DNA of 64,000 nt, taken from Aquimarina sp. MMG016 (GTDB lineage: Bacteria > Bacteroidota > Bacteroidia > Flavobacteriales > Flavobacteriaceae). The DNA is taken from positions 1-64,000 of the forward strand of contig NZ_JAGJEA010000014.1 in the NCBI RefSeq assembly GCF_018100805.1. Reading direction: 5' to 3'. Positions 45,224 through 53,373 of the stretch are shown in pieces (the stretch's first letter is position 1; the number at the start of each line of letters is the position of its first letter). Made by a program: the position numbers and the translations under genes. The notes beneath the pieces are model-generated. The model was not told the origin of the DNA and ran no database searches. It saw nothing but the letters and a program-made list of their open reading frames with translations.

Positions 45224-46327
45224 ATGACTACACCCAATGTGCGCTTTAGCAGAGTAGATTCCGCTAAATTCTTTAGAACTCTGAATAAACGAGTTAATCA
45301 GTATTTTAAGGATAATAACATAAAAAGAACAGGAAATTGGCGATTACATATAAAAACAATAGTTATGTTCTCTATTTTTCTAACCCCATATTTCTTGATA
45401 CTTACATTAAATATTTCTCAATGGTGGATGCTATTGCTCACAATTATTATGGGCGTAGGTATGGCTGGAGTAGGAATGAATGTTATGCATGATGGTAATC
45501 ATGGTTCGTATTCTTCAAAGAAATGGATTAATAATCTAATGGGTAGTAGTATGTATATTCTTGCCGGAAATGTATATAACTGGCAAGTTCAACATAATGT
45601 ACTACATCATACTTATACCAACATCCACGGACATGATGAAGATATGGATGCTGGTAGAGTAATTAGATTTACGAAACACGCAAAATGGAGACGTTTTCAT
45701 AAATTTCAACATTATTATTCTATATTTTTGTATGGCTTATTAACTTTTAATTGGGCTCTTACCACTGATTTCAAACAGACCAAAAGATACCTTGCTCGTA
45801 AACTTGCATATGGAAAATTACCAAGTCCTATTCAACAATGGAGTACTATTGTTGTCACGAAAATTATTTATGTACTTATATGGATAGTAATCCCCATGAT
45901 TATTTTATCTATTTCGTGGTGGAAAATATTAATAGGATTTTTTGTTATGCATTACGTAGCAGGATTAATTTTAAGCATTGTATTTCAATTAGCGCATATG
46001 GTAGAAGATGCACAAATGCCTGTACCAGACCAAACAGGAACCATGAAAAACACTTGGGCAATACATCAATTATTTACTACCGTCAATTTTTCTACTAAAA
46101 ATAGAATAGTAAACTGGTTTACAGGTGGGTTAAACCATCAGGTGGAACACCACATTTTTCCACACATAAGCCATATTCACTACACGAAGATTTCTAAAAT
46201 AGTAAAACAAACTGCTTTAGAGTTTAATCTTCCGTATAACGAATACAAAACCACACGTAAGGCTATAATAGCTCATTTTAAACATCTTAAAGAAATGGGA
46301 ACGAAGCCTGCGGCAATACAATCATAA
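45224..46327 (+). CDS. Acyl-lipid fatty-acid desaturase
   Basis: 367 residues. Three histidine boxes: HDGNH (89-93), HNVLHH (124-129) and HQVEHH near residue 305. They coordinate the di-iron centre in the membrane. Four or more membrane helices. The arrangement with QVEHH is of the front-end / linoleoyl-CoA type desaturases; there is no fused cytochrome b5. Regiospecificity cannot be assigned. Followed by an aminotransferase gene after 20 bp. Confidence 0.9.
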   Translation: MTTPNVRFSRVDSAKFFRTLNKRVNQYFKDNNIKRTGNWRLHIKTIVMFSIFLTPYFLILTLNISQWWMLLLTIIMGVGMAGVGMNVMHDGNHGSYSSKKWINNLMGSSMYILAGNVYNWQVQHNVLHHTYTNIHGHDEDMDAGRVIRFTKHAKWRRFHKFQHYYSIFLYGLLTFNWALTTDFKQTKRYLARKLAYGKLPSPIQQWSTIVVTKIIYVLIWIVIPMIILSISWWKILIGFFVMHYVAGLILSIVFQLAHMVEDAQMPVPDQTGTMKNTWAIHQLFTTVNFSTKNRIVNWFTGGLNHQVEHHIFPHISHIHYTKISKIVKQTALEFNLPYNEYKTTRKAIIAHFKHLKEMGTKPAAIQS

Positions 46328-46347
46328 CTTTTATTTACCAATTAGAA

Positions 46348-47556
46348 ATGAGTACACAAGTATCGGAAATGAGTACACAATTATCAGACAGAATTAATGC
46401 ATTGGAAGCCTCTGCTACGTTAGCTATGGCTGCAAAAGCTCGTGAACTAAGAGCTGAAGGAAAAGACATTATTGGACTTAGCTTAGGAGAACCTGATTTT
46501 AACACTCCGGATTTCATTAAGGAAGCTGCTATACAAGCAGTTAATGACAACTATAATTCTTATACACCTGTAGATGGTTATGTAGAATTGAAAGACGCTA
46601 TCATTACCAAATTTAAACGTGATAACAATTTGGCTTATGATCGTTCACAGATTGTTGTATCAACTGGAGCTAAACAGGCTTTATACAATATAGCCCAGGT
46701 ATATATCAATCCTGGAGATGAAATTATTTTACCTTGCCCTTACTGGGTAAGTTACAGTGATATTGTAAAACTTGCCGGAGGAGTTCCAGTAGAAGTAAGA
46801 ACTTCTATTGATACAGACTTTAAGATGACTGCTGAACAACTTGAAGCTGCTATTACACCAAAAACAAAAATGTTATGGTATAGCTCTCCCTGTAATCCTA
46901 GTGGATCTATTTACAGTAAAGAAGAATTAAGAGCTCTTGCTGATGTGCTTCAAAAATATCCAGACATTGTAGTAGTAAGTGATGAAATATATGAACATAT
47001 CAATTATGTTGGAGATCATGCTTCTATGGCTCAATTTGAAGATATGTACAACAGAACTGTTACTGTAAATGGAGTTGCTAAAGCTTTTGCTATGACGGGA
47101 TGGAGAATAGGTTATATTGGCGCTCCAACTTCTATTGCCAGAGCTTGTAATAAAATACAAGGACAAGTAACCAGTGGAGCTAATTGTATTGCGCAGCGTG
47201 CTGTGATTACTGCATTAGAAGCTCCTGTGAGTAATATTCATTATATGGTTGATGAATTTAAGGAACGTAGAAAATTAATTTTAAATCTATTAGCAGATAT
47301 TCCTGGATTCGAATGCAATAAACCAGAAGGTGCATTCTATGTGTTCCCTGATATTTCTTATTATTTTGGAAAAACATTAAAAGGCCAAACTATTGAAAAT
47401 GCAACAGACTTTTCTATGTACTTATTAGAACAAGCTAATGTAGCTACAGTAACCGGTGTTGCTTTCGGAAATGGGAATTGTATAAGAATCTCCTATGCTG
47501 CGAGCACCGAACAAATTATTGAAGCTTTGAAAAGAATTAAAGAAGCTGTAAGCTAA
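46348..47556 (+). CDS. Class I/II PLP aminotransferase (aspartate aminotransferase type)
   Basis: 402 residues if read from 46348. PLP-binding Lys245 lies in NGVAKAFAMTGWRIG. Other family marks are SLGEPDFNTPDF, SSPCNPSGS and SDEIYEHI. The start is uncertain: 21 bp are duplicated (46348-46368 and 46369-46389, 18 of 21 identical), so the second ATG at 46369 (MSTQLSDRIN) matches the common family start. It interconverts aspartate or aromatic amino acids with 2-oxoglutarate. Followed by an 11-bp hairpin. Confidence 0.95.
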   Translation: MSTQVSEMSTQLSDRINALEASATLAMAAKARELRAEGKDIIGLSLGEPDFNTPDFIKEAAIQAVNDNYNSYTPVDGYVELKDAIITKFKRDNNLAYDRSQIVVSTGAKQALYNIAQVYINPGDEIILPCPYWVSYSDIVKLAGGVPVEVRTSIDTDFKMTAEQLEAAITPKTKMLWYSSPCNPSGSIYSKEELRALADVLQKYPDIVVVSDEIYEHINYVGDHASMAQFEDMYNRTVTVNGVAKAFAMTGWRIGYIGAPTSIARACNKIQGQVTSGANCIAQRAVITALEAPVSNIHYMVDEFKERRKLILNLLADIPGFECNKPEGAFYVFPDISYYFGKTLKGQTIENATDFSMYLLEQANVATVTGVAFGNGNCIRISYAASTEQIIEALKRIKEAVS

Positions 47557-47590
47557 TTCTTAGTTTCTTAAAAAGAGATTTTATGATATA

Positions 47591-47622
47591 AGCCGATTAC
47601 TCATCGAGACAAGTAATCGGCT
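47591..47622 (+). terminator. 11-bp perfect hairpin after the aminotransferase gene
   Basis: AGCCGATTACT (47591-47601) pairs perfectly with AGTAATCGGCT (47612-47622) around a 10-base loop. Only a short T-run follows, so termination is likely but not certain. Confidence 0.65.
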
Positions 47623-47813
47623 ATTTAATGTTAAGTAAAAACAAAATTTACTCTTTCAAAGAAAATTAGAGCTTTATTGAACAATAAAAAGTTTTAATTT
47701 CGTTTATAACAAACAACTCTTCAATTTCCCCCTAGTATGAAGATTTTCGATCATAGAAAATTTTTGATTTATAATTTGTCGATTTATCCATTAATCTCTT
47801 AAAACCTAAAATT

Positions 47814-48098
47814 ATGGACATTTCGGAAAAAGAACGTATCGTTAAAAAAAACGTACTTGAAATTTTTAAGGAAAATTTCAAAGTAACCAAGACAGAAGAA
47901 GAAATTCTTAATATCAGACCGGAAAACGAGTTTGATGCTAACTACACAGATTATTACGAGTCTATTCTAGATATATTCCTTATCGAGGAAGAGTATCTGG
48001 AAAATATTAATGGAAAAGTTAAGCATACTATCAAAAAAGTAACCGAATTGTGGAACTCAACTCCACACTCTTTTGCTTCCTGGGAGTTTCAATACTAA
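47814..48098 (+). CDS. Hypothetical protein (94 residues)
   Basis: 94 residues, no signal peptide, acidic, with two predicted helical stretches (EKERIVKKNVLEIFKENF and YYESILDIFLIEEEYLENI) and a Trp-containing end (FASWEFQY). I do not recognise the family. A 6-bp hairpin (47743-47748 with 47756-47761) lies in the leader. It ends 11 bp before the convergent trkH gene. Probably a real but unassigned cytosolic protein. Confidence 0.65.
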   Translation: MDISEKERIVKKNVLEIFKENFKVTKTEEEILNIRPENEFDANYTDYYESILDIFLIEEEYLENINGKVKHTIKKVTELWNSTPHSFASWEFQY

Positions 48099-48109
48099 AT
48101 CAATTGTAA

Positions 48110-49606
48110 TTACCTGTCTCTCCAGAAGAAAGGCGTAAGTAATATTAGGACGGTAAATAACTCTAACCTGCCTATTAACATAAGAAAGGAGCACCACCAT
48201 TTCCCAAAATCTGGTAGCACATCAAAATTATTAACAGGACTTAGTTTACCAAATGCAGGGCCTACATTACCTAATGAGGATGCTGCTCCACCTATAGCTG
48301 TTTCGAAATCCAATCCTAGTGCCCCTAGAACCAATGAACCAATAATAAAAGAGAGCATATAAAGAATAAAAAAGGCAAGCACATTAAACACGATCTCTTT
48401 GGAAACCGCCTTTGTATTATAACGTACAGGAAGAATAGCATTAGGGTGTAATGTACGCTTAAACTCTAATATTCCGTTGCGTATAGTTATCAAATGTCTT
48501 ACTACCTTCATACCGCCTGCTGTAGATCCCGCCGAACCTCCTAAAAACATAATCCCAAAAAAGAAAACTGTTAAAAAAGGAGCCCACATAGTAAAATCAG
48601 CACTCACAAAACCAGTTGTAGTAATTACAGCTAATACCTGAAATAACGCATGTCTAAAAGCGCTTTCTGCTTCTCCCCAAACCATAGGATGATCAATTGT
48701 AGAAATAGAAACATCTGCTTTAAAATAAATAATTAGCGTAGCAACAATCGTAAAACAAATAATAAACAGCGTGTATAATTTAAACTCTTCGTCTTTGATA
48801 ATCTTCTGTACCTTTCCTTTGAACCCAAAATAACTTAGCACAAAATTCATACCTGCCAAAAACATAAATAATATAATAATATATTGTATAACTGGTTGAT
48901 CATTCCAATGGGCAACACTTGCATTCTTAGTAGAAAAACCTCCAGTGGATAATGTACTCAACGCATGATTTATAGCATCAAAAAAATCCATCCCGGCTAA
49001 TTTAAGCAAGATGGTCTCAGCAGCAGTATATCCAAAATATATCAACCATAATCGTTTAGCAGTATCGGTAATACGTGGATGTAGTTTATCAGCACTAGGT
49101 CCAGGTGCTTCAGCTGCAAATAACTGCATCCCACCTATTCCTAAAAGTGGTAAAATTGCAATAGCTAATACGATAATTCCCATACCGCCAATCCAATGAG
49201 TTAAACTACGCCAAAACAAAACACCTTTTGGAACAATTTCAATATCATTAAGAATAGAAGCTCCTGTAGTCGTATAACCTGACATCGTTTCAAAAAAAGC
49301 ATTGGTAAAAGTCGGGATAGCTCCAGAAAACAAATATGGCAGTGTACCACTCAATGACATAAAAATCCAACCAAAAGTAACTACAATATATCCTTCTCGT
49401 TTATTAATTTCTTTCTGATGTTCTCTAGTTAGAAACATCAGTGCAATCCCAACAAACAACGTAGCTAGGGCAGCCAACATAATATCTATAGTCACCCCAT
49501 CTTTATAAATAAAACTAATAATTGTCGCCAGTAGCATAAAACCTCCATTACAGAGCAACAAAAGCCCCATAATATGCGAAATAATCTTGTAGTTCAGTTT
49601 AGACAT
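48110..49606 (-). CDS. trkH: TrkH family potassium transporter, membrane subunit
   Basis: 498 residues with ten or more membrane helices. The four pseudo-repeated filter segments are visible as TTTGAS, STGGFST, TTTGFV and SLGNVGPAFG. GGMGIIVLAIAILPLLG is a further signature. It imports potassium with help from the TrkA-type protein encoded 2 bp upstream. Confidence 0.95.
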   Translation of the reverse strand: MSKLNYKIISHIMGLLLLCNGGFMLLATIISFIYKDGVTIDIMLAALATLFVGIALMFLTREHQKEINKREGYIVVTFGWIFMSLSGTLPYLFSGAIPTFTNAFFETMSGYTTTGASILNDIEIVPKGVLFWRSLTHWIGGMGIIVLAIAILPLLGIGGMQLFAAEAPGPSADKLHPRITDTAKRLWLIYFGYTAAETILLKLAGMDFFDAINHALSTLSTGGFSTKNASVAHWNDQPVIQYIIILFMFLAGMNFVLSYFGFKGKVQKIIKDEEFKLYTLFIICFTIVATLIIYFKADVSISTIDHPMVWGEAESAFRHALFQVLAVITTTGFVSADFTMWAPFLTVFFFGIMFLGGSAGSTAGGMKVVRHLITIRNGILEFKRTLHPNAILPVRYNTKAVSKEIVFNVLAFFILYMLSFIIGSLVLGALGLDFETAIGGAASSLGNVGPAFGKLSPVNNFDVLPDFGKWWCSFLMLIGRLELFTVLILLTPFFWRDR

Positions 49607-49608
49607 TG

Positions 49609-50958
49609 TTATAAGAAGAGCTTTTCTATTTTCTTAATAGATTTTGGCAAACAACATACTACTACTCTATCTCCTGCCTGAATATAAAATTCTCCCAACG
49701 GAATAAGACCCTCACCATTTCTTATCACACCAGCTATTATAGCAGAACGAGGAAAATCCAAATCTTTTATCAGATTATCACTTACTTCAGAAGTCGGTTT
49801 CACAATAAACTCCAATAACTCAGCATTCATATTATTGAGCTTGGTCATAGCTACCACTTCTCCTTTTCTTATGAATCTAAAAATGTTATTTGCTGCAAGA
49901 AGTTTTTTATTAATCAATGTATCAATTCCTATAGAATGAGATAATTGAAAATAATCCATATTCTCAACCAAAGCAATTGTTTTACCTACTCCTTTGGATT
50001 TTGCAACCAAACAAGACATAATATTGGTTTCAGAATTTCCTGTAACAGAGATAAATGCATCCATATCAGATATACCTTCTTCTTCTAGTAATTCTACATT
50101 ACGTCCATCGCCATTAATAATCAATGCAGCTGGGAGATCATCAGCCAAATCAAAAGCCTTATCTCTATCTCTTTCTATTAGTTTAACCCTAAATTTATGA
50201 TCACACAGGTCGCAAGAGGTTTTATACCCTATTTTGCTTCCTCCCAGAATCATTACTTTTTTGATCTGTTCTTTAACCTTACCAGTTAATTTGTATAATT
50301 CATCAACACCCCCCTTAGAGGTTATAAAATAAACCTGATCTCCTTCTTTAAACTTAGTATCACCTCTTGGAATCAATGTATATTGTGTTCCTGAACGCTG
50401 AATTGCTACTGGCATAAAATGTAACTCAGGAAATATATCTGCAGCTTCTCTTACAGTTTTACCAACAAACAAGGCTTCTTTGGACAATGTTGTACCTACC
50501 ATTGTCAGAGCACCATCCTCAAACTCGTAACTATCGTGAAACGCAGATTGATTGAGTAGTAATTCAATTTCACTAGCCGCTAATGCCTCTGGTGAAATTA
50601 GCTCATCAATCCCAAACTTGATGAAACCAACTTCATCCTTATTTTCAATAAATTCTGTATTGGATATCCTTGCAATAGTGCGCTTAGCTCCCATTTGTTT
50701 AGATAATACACACACCGTAATATTAGTAGTCTCACTAGAGGTAACACTAATTACCATGTCCATATTCTCCACTTTTGCTTCTTTTAAGATAGCAATAGAA
50801 GTAGCATCTCCCTTAATAACTCTAATATCTAAATGAGTATCTGCATAGTTAAGACATTCTTTATCGGTATCAATAAGTGTAATGTCTTGAGACTCAAATG
50901 AAAGTAATTTAGCCAAATGAAATCCCACCTCACCAGCTCCGGCAATAATGATCTTCAT
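49609..50958 (-). CDS. trkA: TrkA-type NAD-binding regulatory subunit
   Basis: 449 residues with two RCK units. The first starts KIIIAGAGEVGFHLAKLLS, the second VMILGGSKIGYKTSCDL, each a Rossmann fold. Each is followed by a TrkA_C domain (about 137-222 and 365-449). It gates the TrkH channel according to nucleotide binding. Start follows a -7 box on the minus strand. Confidence 0.95.
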   Translation of the reverse strand: MKIIIAGAGEVGFHLAKLLSFESQDITLIDTDKECLNYADTHLDIRVIKGDATSIAILKEAKVENMDMVISVTSSETTNITVCVLSKQMGAKRTIARISNTEFIENKDEVGFIKFGIDELISPEALAASEIELLLNQSAFHDSYEFEDGALTMVGTTLSKEALFVGKTVREAADIFPELHFMPVAIQRSGTQYTLIPRGDTKFKEGDQVYFITSKGGVDELYKLTGKVKEQIKKVMILGGSKIGYKTSCDLCDHKFRVKLIERDRDKAFDLADDLPAALIINGDGRNVELLEEEGISDMDAFISVTGNSETNIMSCLVAKSKGVGKTIALVENMDYFQLSHSIGIDTLINKKLLAANNIFRFIRKGEVVAMTKLNNMNAELLEFIVKPTSEVSDNLIKDLDFPRSAIIAGVIRNGEGLIPLGEFYIQAGDRVVVCCLPKSIKKIEKLFL

Positions 50959-51037
50959 CGGTTTTGTTTATTGTTTTTCATCAAACATAAAATCAACTAA
51001 AACATAAATAATTATGTCTTAAAAATATAAAAGTGTA

Positions 51038-51045
51038 CAAAGATA
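51038..51045 (-). promoter_or_regulatory. trkA-trkH promoter, -7 element
   Basis: Reads TATCTTTG on the minus strand, a TAnnTTTG match 79 bp ahead of the trkA start. No clear -33. Confidence 0.45.
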
Positions 51046-51123
51046 GTGCAAATTGAATAACTGGTGAAATTTGATTAACTATAACTAAATGTGATTCTAC
51101 TCTTACTATCTATTGCAAAAATG

Positions 51124-51131
51124 TATATTTG
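51124..51131 (+). promoter_or_regulatory. ubiE-porT promoter, -7 element
   Basis: TATATTTG, a TAnnTTTG match, 14 bp upstream of the ubiE start, implying a short leader. -33 not clear. Confidence 0.55.
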
Positions 51132-51145
51132 CCTAAATTTTTTGG

Positions 51146-51874
51146 ATGTCAAAAAAAATAACACCATATAATGATAGCTCCAGAACAAAAAAGGAGCAGG
51201 TTGCAGAGATGTTTGATACCATTTCTGGAAACTATGACGGCCTTAACCGTGTAATTTCTTTTGGTATTGATATAAAATGGCGAAATAAAGTCGTTAAACT
51301 TGTCAGTAATACAAAACCTCAAAGAATTCTTGATGTGGCCACTGGAACTGGCGACTTAGCCATAAGTCTTACTAAGACAGGAGCTACTGAAATAATAGGA
51401 CTTGATATTTCTGCAGGAATGTTAGAAGTTGGCAAACATAAAATCAAAGCTAAAAATCTGGATTCTATTATAAGTATGGTTCAGGCAGATAGCGAAAACT
51501 TACCCTATAAAGATGATTATTTTGATGCTATTACAGTAGCATTTGGAGTAAGAAATTTTGAAAATTTAGAAAAAGGGCTTTCAGAAATTTATAGAGTACT
51601 CAAGCCTGGAGGGATTTTTGTGGTATTAGAAACCTCAGTTCCCACAAAGACTCCCTACAAACAAGGATACAAGTTTTATTGTTCCAAAATTTTACCTACA
51701 ATTGGAAAATTATTTTCTAAGGACAGATCAGCATACGCATATCTAAGCGAAAGTGCCGCTGCTTTTCCTTATGGTGAACAGTTCAACAATATTTTGGAAA
51801 AAATCGGGTTTATAGAGATGGAAGATAAGCCACAAACTTTTGGTGTTGCAACAATTTATACAGCCACAAAATAA
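51146..51874 (+). CDS. ubiE: Demethylmenaquinone methyltransferase
   Basis: 242 residues. NYDGLNRVISFGIDIKWR is the UbiE/MenG N-terminal signature; SAM motif DVATGTGDLAI is at about residues 64-74, GLDISAGML next, and AFGVRNFEN near 133. Flavobacteriia use menaquinone, so the reaction is the last methylation of menaquinone synthesis (MenG activity; known for the family). porT begins 1 bp after its stop. Confidence 0.96.
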   Translation: MSKKITPYNDSSRTKKEQVAEMFDTISGNYDGLNRVISFGIDIKWRNKVVKLVSNTKPQRILDVATGTGDLAISLTKTGATEIIGLDISAGMLEVGKHKIKAKNLDSIISMVQADSENLPYKDDYFDAITVAFGVRNFENLEKGLSEIYRVLKPGGIFVVLETSVPTKTPYKQGYKFYCSKILPTIGKLFSKDRSAYAYLSESAAAFPYGEQFNNILEKIGFIEMEDKPQTFGVATIYTATK

Positions 51875-51875
51875 T

Positions 51876-52601
51876 ATGAAGAAGTTTTTTATAATCATTG
51901 CTGTTCTAGTATGTACTCAAGACATGAGTGCTCAGCTATTTTCTAAAGAAAGAGTTCAAAACCTTCAAAACTTTGATAAAGATAGACTTAGTTGGGGTTT
52001 CATTCTTGGACTGAATAGTTACAATTTTAATTTTGATTATAATGCCATACCTGAAGGAGAAACCTCACCTTTGGATGGGGACATCCAGGTAAGTGGCTCA
52101 ACGGGATTTAGTGTTGGTTTATTAGGTAATATGAGAATCAATGACTATTTGGATCTTAGATTAGAACCTATGGTAACTTTTTCTCAACGAAATTTAACCT
52201 TTTCAGGGCCAGATTTTACAGATACATCTGATTCTTTTAGAGAAGTTAAGTCTACTTATGTTCATATTCCTCTTTTATTAAAAATTTCTACCAAAAGACT
52301 AAATAATTTTAAACCTTTTGTTGTTGGAGGAATATCTACTTCGATTAATTTATCCAGCAACGAAGATAATCCTGATGATAACTCTGTAGGAGAATTCAGA
52401 ATGACAACCAACACTAGCTATTATGAAGTTGGTTTTGGTATTGATTTCTATTTATACTATTTCAAGTTCTCTCCTTCTATTCGTGGAGTATTTGCTATGT
52501 CGGATGAATTAGTTAGAGATAACAATCCTAATAGTCAATGGACATCATCAATTGACAAAATGCAAACCAGAGGAATTTTTATCAATTTTACTTTTCAGTA
52601 A
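51876..52601 (+). CDS. porT: Type IX secretion protein PorT
   Basis: The frame also opens at 51840 (inside ubiE), but the ATG at 51876 starts the signal peptide (MKKFFIIIAVLVCTQDMSAQ), so 241 residues. The body is a predicted beta-barrel: LSWGFILGLNSYNFNF is the PorT opening, followed by TGFSVGLLGNMRIND and YVHIPLLLKIST. In the known system PorT is an outer-membrane protein needed for T9SS export and gliding. Linked to ubiE in one operon. Confidence 0.92.
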   Translation: MKKFFIIIAVLVCTQDMSAQLFSKERVQNLQNFDKDRLSWGFILGLNSYNFNFDYNAIPEGETSPLDGDIQVSGSTGFSVGLLGNMRINDYLDLRLEPMVTFSQRNLTFSGPDFTDTSDSFREVKSTYVHIPLLLKISTKRLNNFKPFVVGGISTSINLSSNEDNPDDNSVGEFRMTTNTSYYEVGFGIDFYLYYFKFSPSIRGVFAMSDELVRDNNPNSQWTSSIDKMQTRGIFINFTFQ

Positions 52602-52607
52602 TTTTTT

Positions 52608-53336
52608 TTAAAACCTTCTTCTAAATTCACTTAAAACTATTGCCGTTGCTGTGGCCACATTAAGACTTTCTGTTTCTTTTGTTGAACCAAATTGAGGGAT
52701 CGATATTTTTTTGTTAACCAGCTGTTCTATTTCAGAAGAAATACCATTTGCTTCATTCCCCATTACGATAACCCCATTATCAGGTAATTCTTCAGCATAA
52801 ATATCATTTCCATCCATAAAGGTTCCGAAAATCATTTCTTTCTGATCCTCAAGAAAGTCAAGAAGATTTACATAGCTTATATTCACCCTGGTAATAGATC
52901 CCATTGTTGCTTGTATAACTTTTGGGTTATAACAATCAACCGTTTGTTCAGAACAAACCAAGGCGGTAACTCCAAACCAATCACATAATCTGATTATTGT
53001 ACCCAGATTACCAGGATCTCTAACATCATCTAAGGCTAAAACCAAACTATCCGTATTTACATCTTGGTTTTTTGGAATATAAAAAATAGCCAATGCTTTT
53101 TGAGGAGTAGCTAAAAAACTTATTTGTTTTAACTCCTGTTCTGTAACATCATAGTGAAGGTTTTGAGGAATATCAAAAGAAAACTCATTGGTAGAAAAAA
53201 GAGAATGAAGCTTTACTTCTGCCTCTAACAACTCAAGAATTACCTTTTTTCCTTCAGCAACAAATAACCCATGTTGTTTTCGGTACTTTTTTTGATATAA
53301 ACTTTTTATTAGTTTCTTTTGGTTTTTGCTAACCAT
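52608..53336 (-). CDS. TrmH-family (SpoU) RNA methyltransferase
   Basis: 242 residues. N-terminal RNA-binding segment (KLIKSLYQKKYRKQHGLFVAEGKK). SPOUT motifs: DDVRDPGNLGTIIR (motif 1), VIVMGNEANGIS (motif 2) and IPQFGSTKETESLNVATATAI (motif 3; serine in place of the usual MxG pattern start). It 2'-O-methylates ribose in rRNA or tRNA; the target is not identifiable. Its 5' end contains the promoter of the divergent tamL gene. Confidence 0.92.
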   Translation of the reverse strand: MVSKNQKKLIKSLYQKKYRKQHGLFVAEGKKVILELLEAEVKLHSLFSTNEFSFDIPQNLHYDVTEQELKQISFLATPQKALAIFYIPKNQDVNTDSLVLALDDVRDPGNLGTIIRLCDWFGVTALVCSEQTVDCYNPKVIQATMGSITRVNISYVNLLDFLEDQKEMIFGTFMDGNDIYAEELPDNGVIVMGNEANGISSEIEQLVNKKISIPQFGSTKETESLNVATATAIVLSEFRRRF

Positions 53337-53354
53337 TCAAATAGTGTATTTTTG
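53325..53354 (+). promoter_or_regulatory. tamL promoter
   Basis: TTTG (53325-53328), 18 bp, then TATTTTTG (53347-53354): both halves of the Bacteroidetes promoter consensus. It overlaps the start of the divergent RNA methyltransferase gene. Confidence 0.65.
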
Positions 53355-53373
53355 ACTCAATAATGAATTCGTA

